Assembly (NCBI RefSeq): GCF_000237925.1
Contig: NC_031495.1
Coordinates: 22,942,163-23,006,162, forward strand
Direction: 5' to 3'
Source: Schistosoma mansoni
Taxonomy: Eukaryota > Platyhelminthes > Trematoda > Strigeidida > Schistosomatidae
Length of the DNA: 64,000 bases
Shown: in pieces, positions 1 to 9,884 of the stretch
Position numbering within the stretch: position 1 is the first letter of the stretch
How the letters are laid out: every line of letters begins with the position of its first letter
The notes under the pieces: model-generated
What the model saw: the letters and a program-made list of their open reading frames with translations, nothing else
Database searches by the model: none
What the model was told of the DNA's origin: nothing
Program-made: the position numbers and the translations under genes

Positions 1-663
1 GTTTATGGATTTAAGAATGTGATAAACAACCAAATATTCATGATCGCACATGCAGTATGTGTTCATCATTCTATTGACAGCAATTAATAAGGACTTTATG
101 ACAGATGTTTACCCAAACATATTTGGTTTTATCTATGGCCCCTTTCTCAGTTTATATTCGTGTTTGCTCTCTAACGATTTACGACCGAAACGTTTTGTGA
201 ACCATTTAATTTTCATGTAAACAAGGGATCTTGATTTTCAGCGAGGCCATATCCACAATAAACGCTGCAGTAAATATCATATACTATTTACCGTGTTAAA
301 CCAGACTAATTAATAACAAACCCAGTGTGGATATTTAATAAGTTATGGCTCCATGATTTAAACACTATCGATCATTGCGTTAATTATAAAAACAGTTTTT
401 ATCATGAATATTTTTGAAAGCTGACCAATATAAGCAAAAATAAAAGTAGTAGGTAGCGCTCTGTTTCTCAATGTTTTGCTGGAATATTCTCAGCATGAAT
501 TAAAACATGATACACCATAAAGAATTTCTGTCTTTGGGAGAACATTTTGAAAGTTTTGAGCTTCAAGCTTTGACACTAATATAAAGAAACATCACCAACT
601 ATTTATTTACTACTGAATAATCAAACACCACTAACGTTTTCAAGAAAATTATATTTCTTCAGA
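1..663. other. AT-rich DNA without a recognised gene
   Basis: No open frame of useful length, splice-bounded coding block or recognised repeat was seen here. It lies just beyond the 3' end of the RTE element that starts at about 664. Confidence 0.5.
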
Positions 664-3211
664 GTTTTACAACTTACGCATGTTATTCCCAACGGAGCAT
701 AGACCGCCGACCAACATTCTCCAACCCACTCTGTCCTGGGCCTTCCTTTCTAGTTCTATCCAACTTTTGTTCATTCTTCTCATGTCTGTCTCCATTTCTC
801 GGCGTAATGTGTTCTTTGGTCTTCCTCTTCTCCTTTGACCTTCAGGACTCCACTTGAGGGCTTGCCTTGTGACGCAGTTGGGTGATTTCTTCAATGTGTG
901 TCCTATCCACCTCCAGCGCTTCTTCCTGATTTCTTCCTCCGCTGGTTGGAATCTGGTTTGTTGTCTCCCACAATAGCTTGTTGCTGATAGTGTCTGGCCA
1001 ACGGATCCGAAGTATCTTGCGTAGAAAACTGCTAATAAACATCTGTATCTTCTGGATGATGGCCTTCGTAGTTCTCCAGGTCTCCACCCCATACAGTAGA
1101 ACTGTCTTGACATTTGTATTGAAATTTCTGATCTTGGTGTTGGTTGAGAGTTGTTTTGAGTTCCAGATGTTCTTCAGTTGCAGATATGCTGCTCTTGCTT
1201 TGCCAAATTTCGCCTTCACATCTGCATCAGATCCACCGTGTTCATCGATAATGCTGCCCAGATATGTAAAGGTTTTCATATCCTCCAATGCTTCTTCGTT
1301 AAGTGTAATTCGGTCGGTGCATGTTGTATTGTATCGGAGAGTCTTTCTTTTCCCTTTGTGTATATTGAGACCTACTGCTGCTGAGGCTGCTGCTACACTG
1401 GTCGTTTTCTCCTGCATTTGTTGTTGCGTGTGTAATAGAAGAGCCAGATCATCTGCGAAGTCTAAATCGTCCAGCTGCATCCTAGCTGTCTATTGTATCC
1501 CGTGCTTCTCTCCAGATGTTGACGTCTTCATGATCCAGTCGATCACCAGGAGAACGAGAAAGTGTGAGAGTAAGCAACCATGCCTAACACTGGTCTTTAC
1601 CTCGAACTATTTGACAGTTTAATTCGTCATAGGAACTCTGTATGATATTGACTATCTTCTCAGGTACACCGTAGTGTCGAAGAAGCCTCAATGGTGTTGT
1701 CCTGTTCACACTATCAAATGCTTTCTCGTAGTCAATGAAGTTGATGTAGAGTGATGCATTCCATCCAATTAACTGTTCCACAATTATCCGTAGAGTTGAG
1801 ATTTGGTCAGTTCTGATGCTCCTCTTCACTTGCTTGTTTAATTCTGTATATTCGGCTTGTGCCTTGGCTTTTTCTGCTCTTGTTCGGCTGATATTGATTG
1901 CTGTCTTCTTGTTTCTCCCTTCTTCAATCTTATCCAGTGTACTAACAGTGATCCATTCCTTGTGGTGAAGCGCTTGTGGCCCAGAACCTCCTGACATATT
2001 GAAATGATTGCCCCTTTTATCCCTTTCCAGTTGCTCTCCATGGTAGTTCCCTCTCCATTGAGTAGTTAATGGACGGCCTGCGACTTGTTGTTGAGGGCTA
2101 TCTTGAACTTGATGAGATTGTCAGTATCCGGAAGAAAAGCCGTATTAAACGTTTGTGATGTTGTCCGCCCAGTTGTCCAGTGCTTCTTAAGTTTTAATTT
2201 CATCTTGGCGACCAGTAAGTGATGATCTGAGGCTATATCAGCTCCTTTCCTGGTTCTCACATCCTCCACAGTCCTCTTGAACCTTTTGTTGATGCAGATA
2301 TGGTCAATTTGGTTGTGCATAGTGTAGTCCGATGAAGTCCATATGGTTTTGTGAATGCATTTGTATGGGAATATAGTGCCGCCTATGACCAGTTTATTGA
2401 AGCCACATAGGTTTGCAAATCTCTCAACATTTTCGTTCATTTCTCCCAGTCCATGTTGTCCCATGACGTTTTCGTATCCAGTGTTGTCCATTCCAACCTT
2501 GGCATTGAAATCTCCCATCAGAATGGTCAGGTACTTTGTTGAGCTCTTCTCGACGATTGACTGCAGCCTATTGTAGAATTGATGTTTAACGTCTTCTTTG
2601 TAGTCGTCGGTAGGCGCATGGCATTGGATGACGTTCATTGTAATTCTCTCTTTCTTTGTTTCGAAGGAGGCTTTGATGATCCTTGGACCATGAGATTCCT
2701 ATCCTATAAGTGCATTTTGTGCTTGTTTGGACAGCATCAGTGCAACTCCTTGTGTATGTGGGGCATTTTCTTCTTCATGACTGGAGTATAACAGAAGCTC
2801 CCCTGAAGCTATTTGTTGTTGTCCAACCTGCGTCCAATGCGTTTCACTGATGACAAGCACCTCCAGGTTGTATTTCCTCATTTCTGCAGCAATTTGGAAG
2901 ACTCTTCCGGTCTCCCACATTGTACGAACGTTCCATGTACCTATAGAAATTGTCGCTCTGGTTGTTAGAACGTGCGTCGGCCTCATGACTTCCGAATGAA
3001 CTTGGCTTTCATCATGAGGCGTCATAATTCTTCCTTCAACTCAGAGGGAAGAGTTTAAATGGTTTGAATAATTTTTTTCTGCTTGTCGTTTTTTTAGCGA
3101 GTTAGTTTTCTACGGGATGGGGTCGCTAACCCCATGCCCAACACTCCTCCTTTATCCGGGATTGGGACCGGCAGTAGCCCCCGCAGGAGCTACAGGCGGA
3201 GTCAGTTCTGC
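664..3211 (-). mobile_element. RTE-clade LINE (SR2-like), near full length but internally deleted
   Basis: Read on the minus strand, this is a non-LTR retrotransposon. The 5' leader is at about 3211-3030. An AP-type endonuclease follows: its start (GTWNVRT, then SETHW) at about 3025-2699, then GDFNAKVG and SDHH motifs in 2638-2066. Part of the reverse transcriptase follows (YEKAFDSVNR near 1740, FADD near 1460). The C-terminal tail contains RWPDTISN and ends with [11 protein letters not shown] near 690. The protein is split over at least four frames by stops and shifts, so the copy is dead. The linker IRTD runs directly into QISTLRII at about 1810. In intact RTE proteins a long stretch, including the first half of the RT, lies between these two pieces, so about 200 or more residues appear to have been removed. 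No clear target-site duplication was seen. The RTE clade is well supported; the SR2 label is from memory of schistosome families. Confidence 0.9.
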
Positions 3212-6200
3212 AGTTATCATACCTATAACCCTTTTAAAGATGAGATTGGAAGAAAGGCTTTATGATTAGTTAACCAGGAATCGTGTTGTTAACATTTTGT
3301 CAGATGTGTAATCAAAATAAAAGTATCTACTGCCTTTACTTAATCCTATATATGTAAAAAAGAACAAAAATTCAGTCAAAATAGTCAGAAGCACTGTATA
3401 AAAATAGTTTGTACTTCGTAAATATAAAAATTCACATTTTCTAGCATTTAAATGAAGCAAGAATAACCATATCCTTGGTTTGTTTAGATTTTTCAGTAAA
3501 ATTAACTACCTGAAATTTCAAGGATCTATTTTGCTATCTTGCATATCAGTCATTTTGCCTCATTTGTCGAATATGTTGCATCACTTAAAAGATTACGATC
3601 AGTTAAATTTTAGTATTTGAGTTTTTTATGTTCTTTTACAAAATGATCAAAACATAATTGTTATGTTTCCCATGTTTCCAAAAACTGTTTAAATCTCTTA
3701 GAGCAGTTGATACCTCTCGTATACATAATTTTATTACACTTTTTAATTTAACTCTCTGTGTAGAGTAGATACACTTTGAAAGTGAAATAGATATATTTTT
3801 TATTAACTTAAATCGAAGTACAGATTTCATTACACAGAATGGCGAAATATATAAACAACTTGACTTACTTTGTGTTTCATGTTCTAAATACTTAAACTTT
3901 CTTAGAATGTGACATCTTTAAACAAAAATGCACGATATAAAATTTTGTTATTAGCACAAAAATTATTATTATGTCATCTGGGTTGGTGATAAGAAGTATT
4001 TAAGCCTATAGAATCTAATTATCTAGAAAAAAATTTGATCATTAAATGTTATGAATTCGGAAAGGAACTTATGAACTTTACATATATTAAGTTAGTCTCG
4101 AAAGCACAATTTTATTTTTAATTATTTTTGGAAAGATCTCTGATAGAATTTGTCTGTTATGAGCGGCTCGTATCAATTTCATGATGATTTGTATGTAAGG
4201 AAATATATGTTGATGTCATTTAACTGTATACTCTGCTGCTTATACTTATTTTAGGCTTATTAGCCTACTTGCGCTTTCAGTGTTAAGATTTCAGACGTTG
4301 CGTAGAAGATACAACATTCTATCTAAGTATGTGTAGTAAATATATGGTGCTTAAAAATCAGACATTAATGGTAAAAGTTTAATTAACAAAGGTTATTTCT
4401 CAGTTATCTGATGATCTCGCATGAACATACATTATAAACATGAAAAAATGACAATTTTTTTCAAATAGAAATATTTCATATATGACTACTGATTAATAGT
4501 CCTTATTTTACATCCAGCCTCTGCGTATCTCAAATTCAGTCAGTACAATGGATTTACCAGAACTTTATTTGCTAAATTCGTTAGCTTGAAACTGTTAGAG
4601 TCTTTTTTTTGTCAGAGAGCTTAGATAGTTTAAAATTAATCAAAGAATTGTTATTACCAAACCACTTTTTCTTAATAGATCGAAATATTTTAAATAAGTT
4701 TAGTACTTGGACATACATTTCGACTAAAGATTAATATCAAAGAAATTGAGAAAGATGATTGTGTCTTTAATTCAGGATAGATTTTTTAGCAGCAGAATTA
4801 ACTCACATATTTGTAAGACAGCTTATATCATACATTTCACTTCTTCATGATCATAATTATCACCATGTTTGAATTTGAATTTCAAGTCGGTGTCGGACTA
4901 TGTGTAAAAAATATTTTCCTCAAGTAAACCAACAACAATCATATGTTTACACCTATTTTGATTGTATGTATGTGTAAAAATATACATCAAAGTGTGTAAT
5001 TTGTTTCCTGCAATAACACACTACTCAAATAAAGTGAAGAATTCATTTGCGTATAAACTCGTCAAAATTAGTACATATTCAGCAAAGAGGTAACTAAAAA
5101 TAAACAATATTGTATGCTTATTTGAAATTGCTTTTACCTTAAAACTACTTTTGGAACTATAATAACTCTATGAAACAGAGCACATTTGTTGTTATAACGA
5201 CATTTTTTTTAGAAAATGTGACTATTTAGTATAACCTTTTTAGAATCCAAATGTTACAGAATATTTGTAATAATACCATATTACCTTGGATTAGGAGTAA
5301 TTCGATGCTCTATTTTTGATTTATCGTCTAAAGCAGAGAAAAAGATCCGTATAGCTTTTTCTGTATATATTATCGTGGTGTGGGCTACTTATATCCACAC
5401 AAATAGTATATAACGATGGCCAGGCATTTAATGTATTTCAGTAGAAGATCGATAAGGAAAGAACGGAAACGAAACGAAATTGGTATGAAAACGTATGAAC
5501 AATAATAATCGGAGACTATGGACTGATATTTGCAGAAGGAATGGTCAAGATTGAGACAATTGATTGATAGTTTGCAAATTAACTGTTTACTGTATGGTTG
5601 TCAGATTTCACTGAGATGGTCCCCACTCTAGTTCTTGCTCACTACATTATTAAATTATGTTTTGCATGTAGTCCCTTGGTTTAACTTGTAATTTACTTTA
5701 AACTTCATGAAAATTTCTATTGAATTCAAAGAGCTTGAAAGATTAATAAATAAATACTTTGATTCTTTCCTTCAGTTATATATAATTGGCTAATAACATT
5801 CCCAGCTAGTTTTCAGTGTAAGATTTTCGGTTTCGTACACTGGTGGTATTAATTTCAAAAAGGCTAGAAACTGACCAAAAACTGAACATTAGCGCTTCTT
5901 AACGGTACTCACCATTCAGGAGACGTTTTTCTATTTTTAATTTTACTTAGTAACAAGGCTACTCATCAGACTTATCCACTGTGAAATTATCCAAGTAATA
6001 GTAAATGGAAAAACAAACTAAATGAAAATCAGTCTATTGACAGGTAGCATTTTCTCATGATAATTGTATAATATATATGATTTTTACTAACAGTCAAATA
6101 TTCATCATGGACCTAGTTCAGCGTGCGTTTTTTGCTTATGCACTGTGAGAATAATTCATTCAGGTATGCGCTGTGTTAAGTTTATTTGATGGAGTTCTGT

Positions 6201-6927
6201 TAATCAGAAAATATAAATGATTACATTCCATATATACTAATAGATAACCTTTATCAACTATTAAGTATTAATACTTAAACTAAAAAAACACTTTCTACCT
6301 TCCATGTTGAACTAAAGCGTACTAAAATAGAGAATAACCAATGAAATTTATACTTCTTTATTTTCTTTAACCGTTGTTTCATGATGCTATTCAGCTGACG
6401 TATTATTAATTAATGGGAATAATTTTTCTTAAGTTAGGGTAATATATCCTTATTGAAGTATAATATCTGTCGTGTCTTATGACTTCGAAATGTATTTTTT
6501 CCTCTTTCATAATTCAACAAGAAATCGTCGTTAATGTATAATAATCTATTGAACAAAATTATGCACACAGAAACACATGTATTACATATGATGATATTAG
6601 TTAGAAGAAACATTTGTACTTTTAATGATAAATGCAAAAGAATCAAGTTAAGTAATATATTTGTGATTTCATAGTTATAAACTTTATTTTGTCAGTTATT
6701 TACTCTATAAATGCTCACAGTAATTTATCTTAATTCTTTTAAAATATTTGCTGAGAAAATTTTCCTTTATTACTATATTTTTAATGACATTAAAATTGAT
6801 TACCAATATTCTTACAAATGATCAATTAAGGACTTTTTTCGCAAGAGTCGAAAAGAATCAAAATGTATAGAGGTTGATAAACCGAAATTTGACACGTATT
6901 TGTAAATTACATCATGTGAATTTAATT

Positions 6928-6977
<50 letters not shown>

Positions 6978-8439
6978 ACCATAAAGTAGTGACTACTTTC
7001 AAAGCTTTTATTCACTGCCCAAGAGAATTAAATAAAACAGACTAAGAAACATTATAGGTCCTGTATTCATGAATATTTTGTTTTTCTATCAATTATTATT
7101 TATTGATCTGATTTACTGGTAATGAACAAAATGAGTGTGCTAATTTTCTTTTTTTTAATAAATATTTGGATGAAATCATCGAGGAACTTGATTTGTTTTA
7201 TTTATTCTTATAAATGAGTCAGATCTTCACATTATTTGATACTTTTTTTAGAGAAGGTTAGTCTTGACACTTTTGTGAATAATACTCACAAATTATTATT
7301 GTTCTCAACCTGATTATGAAATAGTACAATCTAATGATCACCCTTAGTAAATTCAGTATATTAATACTTCAATACTAAACTATTAAAGATAGAAAATGTA
7401 TTTTTATTTGTGAACTAATTTTTATCAAAAAATCATTTGCTCAACTGATTATTAATATTGGTACTAAATTTAAAAAAGTCCTGTGTTTATCATGAAATTT
7501 CTGAATGTGTATTGAATCAAGCTTTTAAATCTGTGTTTCGTGCCAGCTAATACCAGTCATCAATGAAAATCCTTAATAAATTGATGCCTCTCATAAAACT
7601 CAAATTTATGTCGTCCGGTATGATGAATGTGTTATAAACGTAGTGATGCTGATTATGACTTTAGGGGTTTCTTGTTATAACAGTCCTTTCACTTTTTACA
7701 CGTATGTGGGACCGTTAATTTACCTTAGACGAATATCTACATTAGATTCCCACCCAGTGTCTATTCTACAGGACTTCAACACAACTCAGATCAAGAACAC
7801 GAGATTAGCCTGACTATAACGTCAATATATTTCCACACCAAAATCCGACACAAAGAACAGTCAATCAATAAGTGTCCATCAACAAGGAACAGTTAATACA
7901 TAATAAGGATAGGGGAATATATATAACACATAAACACCTGTCATCCTATCTAATGTCTGACTCATCAAGACAACCAATCACTGTCATTCTCGCCCACACA
8001 TCAGAATGTTTAAGCAAAATCATCTGAAATCAAATCTGCTGTACTAAATTTATTCAGTTAAATAACTCATGTAGGGAAAATAAAACAACTTAAATTTGAT
8101 TTTGTCTCTGTTTAGTATAATATAGATATGAACTTTCACATTTAAATCACAACCTCTATTAAGTAAAATCTGAGTAATGGGTTATGGTCACCTTGATGTC
8201 ATTATACAATTAGTTCCTTTTATGAGTTCAATTAAATGCAGATTTTAAAATCTGATTTTTTACAATCATTTAATTTTTAAGATGATTGGCTTGTAGTGAA
8301 TATGAAGAAATCTGTGAATCACACTTTTCCTAATTTTTTTTACTTCATATGAACTCATTTATAAATCTTTAAGTAATCAACACTCTTATTTTGTAAGGAC
8401 TTTTACTCAAATAGTTTCCAGGTTTTTAAATCTTAAAAT
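3212..8439. other. AT-rich intergenic or intronic stretch, no gene recognised
   Basis: About 5.2 kb of AT-rich sequence. The only distinct items are a TA microsatellite at 6929-6975 and a GC-richer patch at about 7670-8040 that may be an old interspersed repeat but could not be assigned. Short open frames here have no recognisable protein features. Upstream exons of the glycosyltransferase gene could be hidden in this stretch, but none was identified. Confidence 0.4.
6929..6975. repeat. (TA)n microsatellite
   Basis: An uninterrupted run of alternating T and A, about 46 bp long. The open frame over it encodes only an Ile-Tyr repeat and is not a gene. Confidence 0.95.
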
Positions 8440-8490
8440 TAAGAAAACAAAGTTCAACGAAGCGATCTCTTTCCAACCAATTTATTATCA

Positions 8491-8597
8491 GAAGGGGTTT
8501 TGTGGAGATTTCAGTATTTTCACAGCCGTCCAGTGCTTCCAGGTTTTCTTTGGTGGTCTAGCTTCAATTGATTCATGATTCCAACTATGAAAAATCG
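8491..8597 (+). mobile_element. Short hammerhead-type SINE with 12-bp target duplication
   Basis: A 107-bp insertion in the left Penelope arm. It is flanked by a perfect 12-bp direct repeat, AATTTATTATCA, at 8479-8490 and 8598-8609. It starts with the same 31-bp head and ends with the same tail as the longer SINE at 11767-11998, but lacks the middle: the tRNA-like part, the left palindrome arm and most of the hammerhead. What remains at the junction is the hammerhead cleavage-side segment CCGTCCAGTGCTTCCAGG. The duplication shows that this deleted form itself inserted by target-primed retrotransposition, or that the deletion followed insertion. Confidence 0.85.
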
Positions 8598-8877
8598 AAT
8601 TTATTATCAAGCTGTACAATCGTATATGTATGAAAATGTTTTGTTAAAGTACTAATTCCGTGAGGAAATGTGAACACTAATAACCAAGATTATAATACTA
8701 GATTACATAATACAAGTAATAACAATAGATTTAGTGAATATAATAAGATGATTAAAATGAATAAAATGTTTTTGTTACAATAATTAAAGGTCATAGAGGT
8801 GTAAAAATAAATAAGGTAATATGATGAGTATTCATGAAGAAAATAATGAGAATATAAGACATAAGTAAAGGGGAATG

Positions 8878-8929
8878 CAGTAATAATAATAATAGTAATA
8901 ATAATAACAGAATGATAATAATAATATTA
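8878..8929. repeat. (AAT)n-rich microsatellite
   Basis: Imperfect ATA/ATG trinucleotide run lying in the 3' noncoding part of the Penelope-like element. The minus-strand open frame over it encodes a Leu/Ile run and is an artefact. Confidence 0.85.
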
Positions 8930-9325
8930 AGGCCATGGCAACGATAACGATAAGACGTACTTCTTTTGTACACATAGTCCTGGTTTAAGCTCATGGATGG
9001 TAAGAGCTTCAGATATTTTTAGGAGTTGGATACGAAGAAATCTAAGTAGATTTGAATGAATCATATCAATAACCTTAAAATCAAACTGTGGATCAGTAGG
9101 ATGATTACAGTCGATTAGGTGTTCAAGTATAGAACTCCTAACTGCTTTCCTTTCACCCTTGTAGAACCAAACTGGGATATGTACTCGTATCCGAGTTGAA
9201 AGCGAGCGCTGGCTACGGCCGATGTACCTTGCTCCGCAAGAGCAGGTGAACTGGTAGATGCACATAGAGGCGACCAGACGTGGGAGCTTATCTTTTATGG
9301 ATACAGAAAATAAGTTCTTACTAAT
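8927..9325 (-). pseudogene. GIY-YIG endonuclease remnant of Penelope-like element
   Basis: The open frame on the minus strand reads IYQFTCSCGARYIGRSQRSL followed by a basic TRIRVHIP segment, an SSILEHLI..CNH segment and a C-terminal SEALTIHELKPGL. This is the GIY-YIG nuclease domain of Penelope-like proteins: the GIY half is replaced by IYQ, the second half is ARYIGRSQ, and a Cys pair precedes it, as in the family. In frame it continues upstream as KDKLPRLVAS until a stop near the arm boundary, so no start codon of its own is likely. It normally nicks DNA to prime reverse transcription. Here only this domain survives. Confidence 0.85.
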
Positions 9326-9379
9326 GACATTTTATTCATTTTAATCATCTTATTATATTATGGTTAATTTGGTTATTTA

Positions 9380-9422
9380 TTCTCTGAAGAAGTGGCTTAC
9401 ACTGAGTCACGAAACGTCAGAA
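9380..9422 (+). ncRNA. Hammerhead ribozyme motif in Penelope pseudo-LTR arm
   Basis: On the plus strand CTGAAGA (9384-9390) is followed by a stem-loop segment GTGGCT...AGTCAC, then GAAAC and the cleavage triplet GTC ending at 9418. The outer stem TTCT/AGAA closes it. All invariant core residues of a hammerhead (CUGANGA and GAAA, cleavage after GUC) are present, and helix III is minimal. Hammerheads with very short helix III are known from Penelope-like pseudo-LTRs. The strand is opposite to the GIY-YIG frame because this arm is inverted. Cleavage activity is inferred, not shown. Confidence 0.75.
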
Positions 9423-9728
9423 AATCTATTTTTTCTACTCATTGGGATATTACCAATATATTAATTTATTTATCTTATTATATTCACTAAATCTATTGTT
9501 ATTACGCGTATTACGTAATCTAGTATTGTAATCTTTCTATTACGTCAACTTGGTTATTCGTGTTCAAATTCCCTCAAGGAATTAGTACTTTAACAAAACA
9601 TTTTCATATATATATATATATACGATTGTACAGCTTGATATAAAATTCGTTGTAAAGAGATCCGTTCGCTGAACTTCGTGTTTTTGATCTTAAATCTTAT
9701 TTTATTTCTCTTATCTTTCACATTGTAG

Positions 9729-9884
9729 CAATACGGGTTGACATTGAGGACGCAAATCACTTTAAAAAGGACATTCTGACGGCAGTCGAATCTAAACTAG
9801 GAGTAAGGTTGCAGCCGTTCTTCGTTGTTGTTGGCCTTTTGAGAGATGTAAAAGATCCAATGTTCGCACTTCAAGCATTCCTAG
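9729..9884 (+). CDS. GLT1D1: Glycosyltransferase exon 1 of those found
   Basis: Acceptor after TTTCACATTGTAG, donor GTAAAC. It encodes [13 protein letters not shown]... through [20 protein letters not shown]. It ends one base into a codon, completed by the next exon. The polypyrimidine tract lies between the exon and the Penelope-like element. Confidence 0.85.

Larger units (their letters stand above)
8440..9696 (-). mobile_element. Truncated Penelope-like element with inverted arms
   Basis: The core is a GIY-YIG endonuclease remnant on the minus strand. It is flanked by two arms that are inverted copies of one another: 8440-8771 and 9326-9696, each running through the shared words for GCTGTACAATCGTATAT and GAAAATGTTTTGTTAAAG. 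Penelope-like elements carry a C-terminal GIY-YIG nuclease and long repeats called pseudo-LTRs, often rearranged or inverted, so this layout fits. Nothing of the reverse transcriptase remains, so the copy is heavily 5'-truncated. The left arm is interrupted by a SINE at 8491-8597. The right arm has an extra segment of about 125 bp, bounded by two copies of ATCTTATTATAT, which holds a hammerhead ribozyme motif. The right edge is about 30 bp from a glycosyltransferase exon. In S. mansoni such elements are known as Cercyon; that name is not proven here. Confidence 0.82.

Noticed and set aside
978-1622. Plus-strand open frame of 214 codons
   Set aside because: It is the antisense of the RTE reverse transcriptase and has no features of its own.
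6812-7015. Open frame with Ile-Tyr repeat
   Set aside because: Translation of the TA microsatellite.
7670-8040. GC-richer patch tested as a solo LTR
   Set aside because: It starts TGTTATA but no matching target duplication, AATAAA signal or end was found. Left unassigned.
8791-8994. Open frame with Ile/Leu run
   Set aside because: Translation of an ATA trinucleotide repeat in the 3' part of the Penelope-like element.
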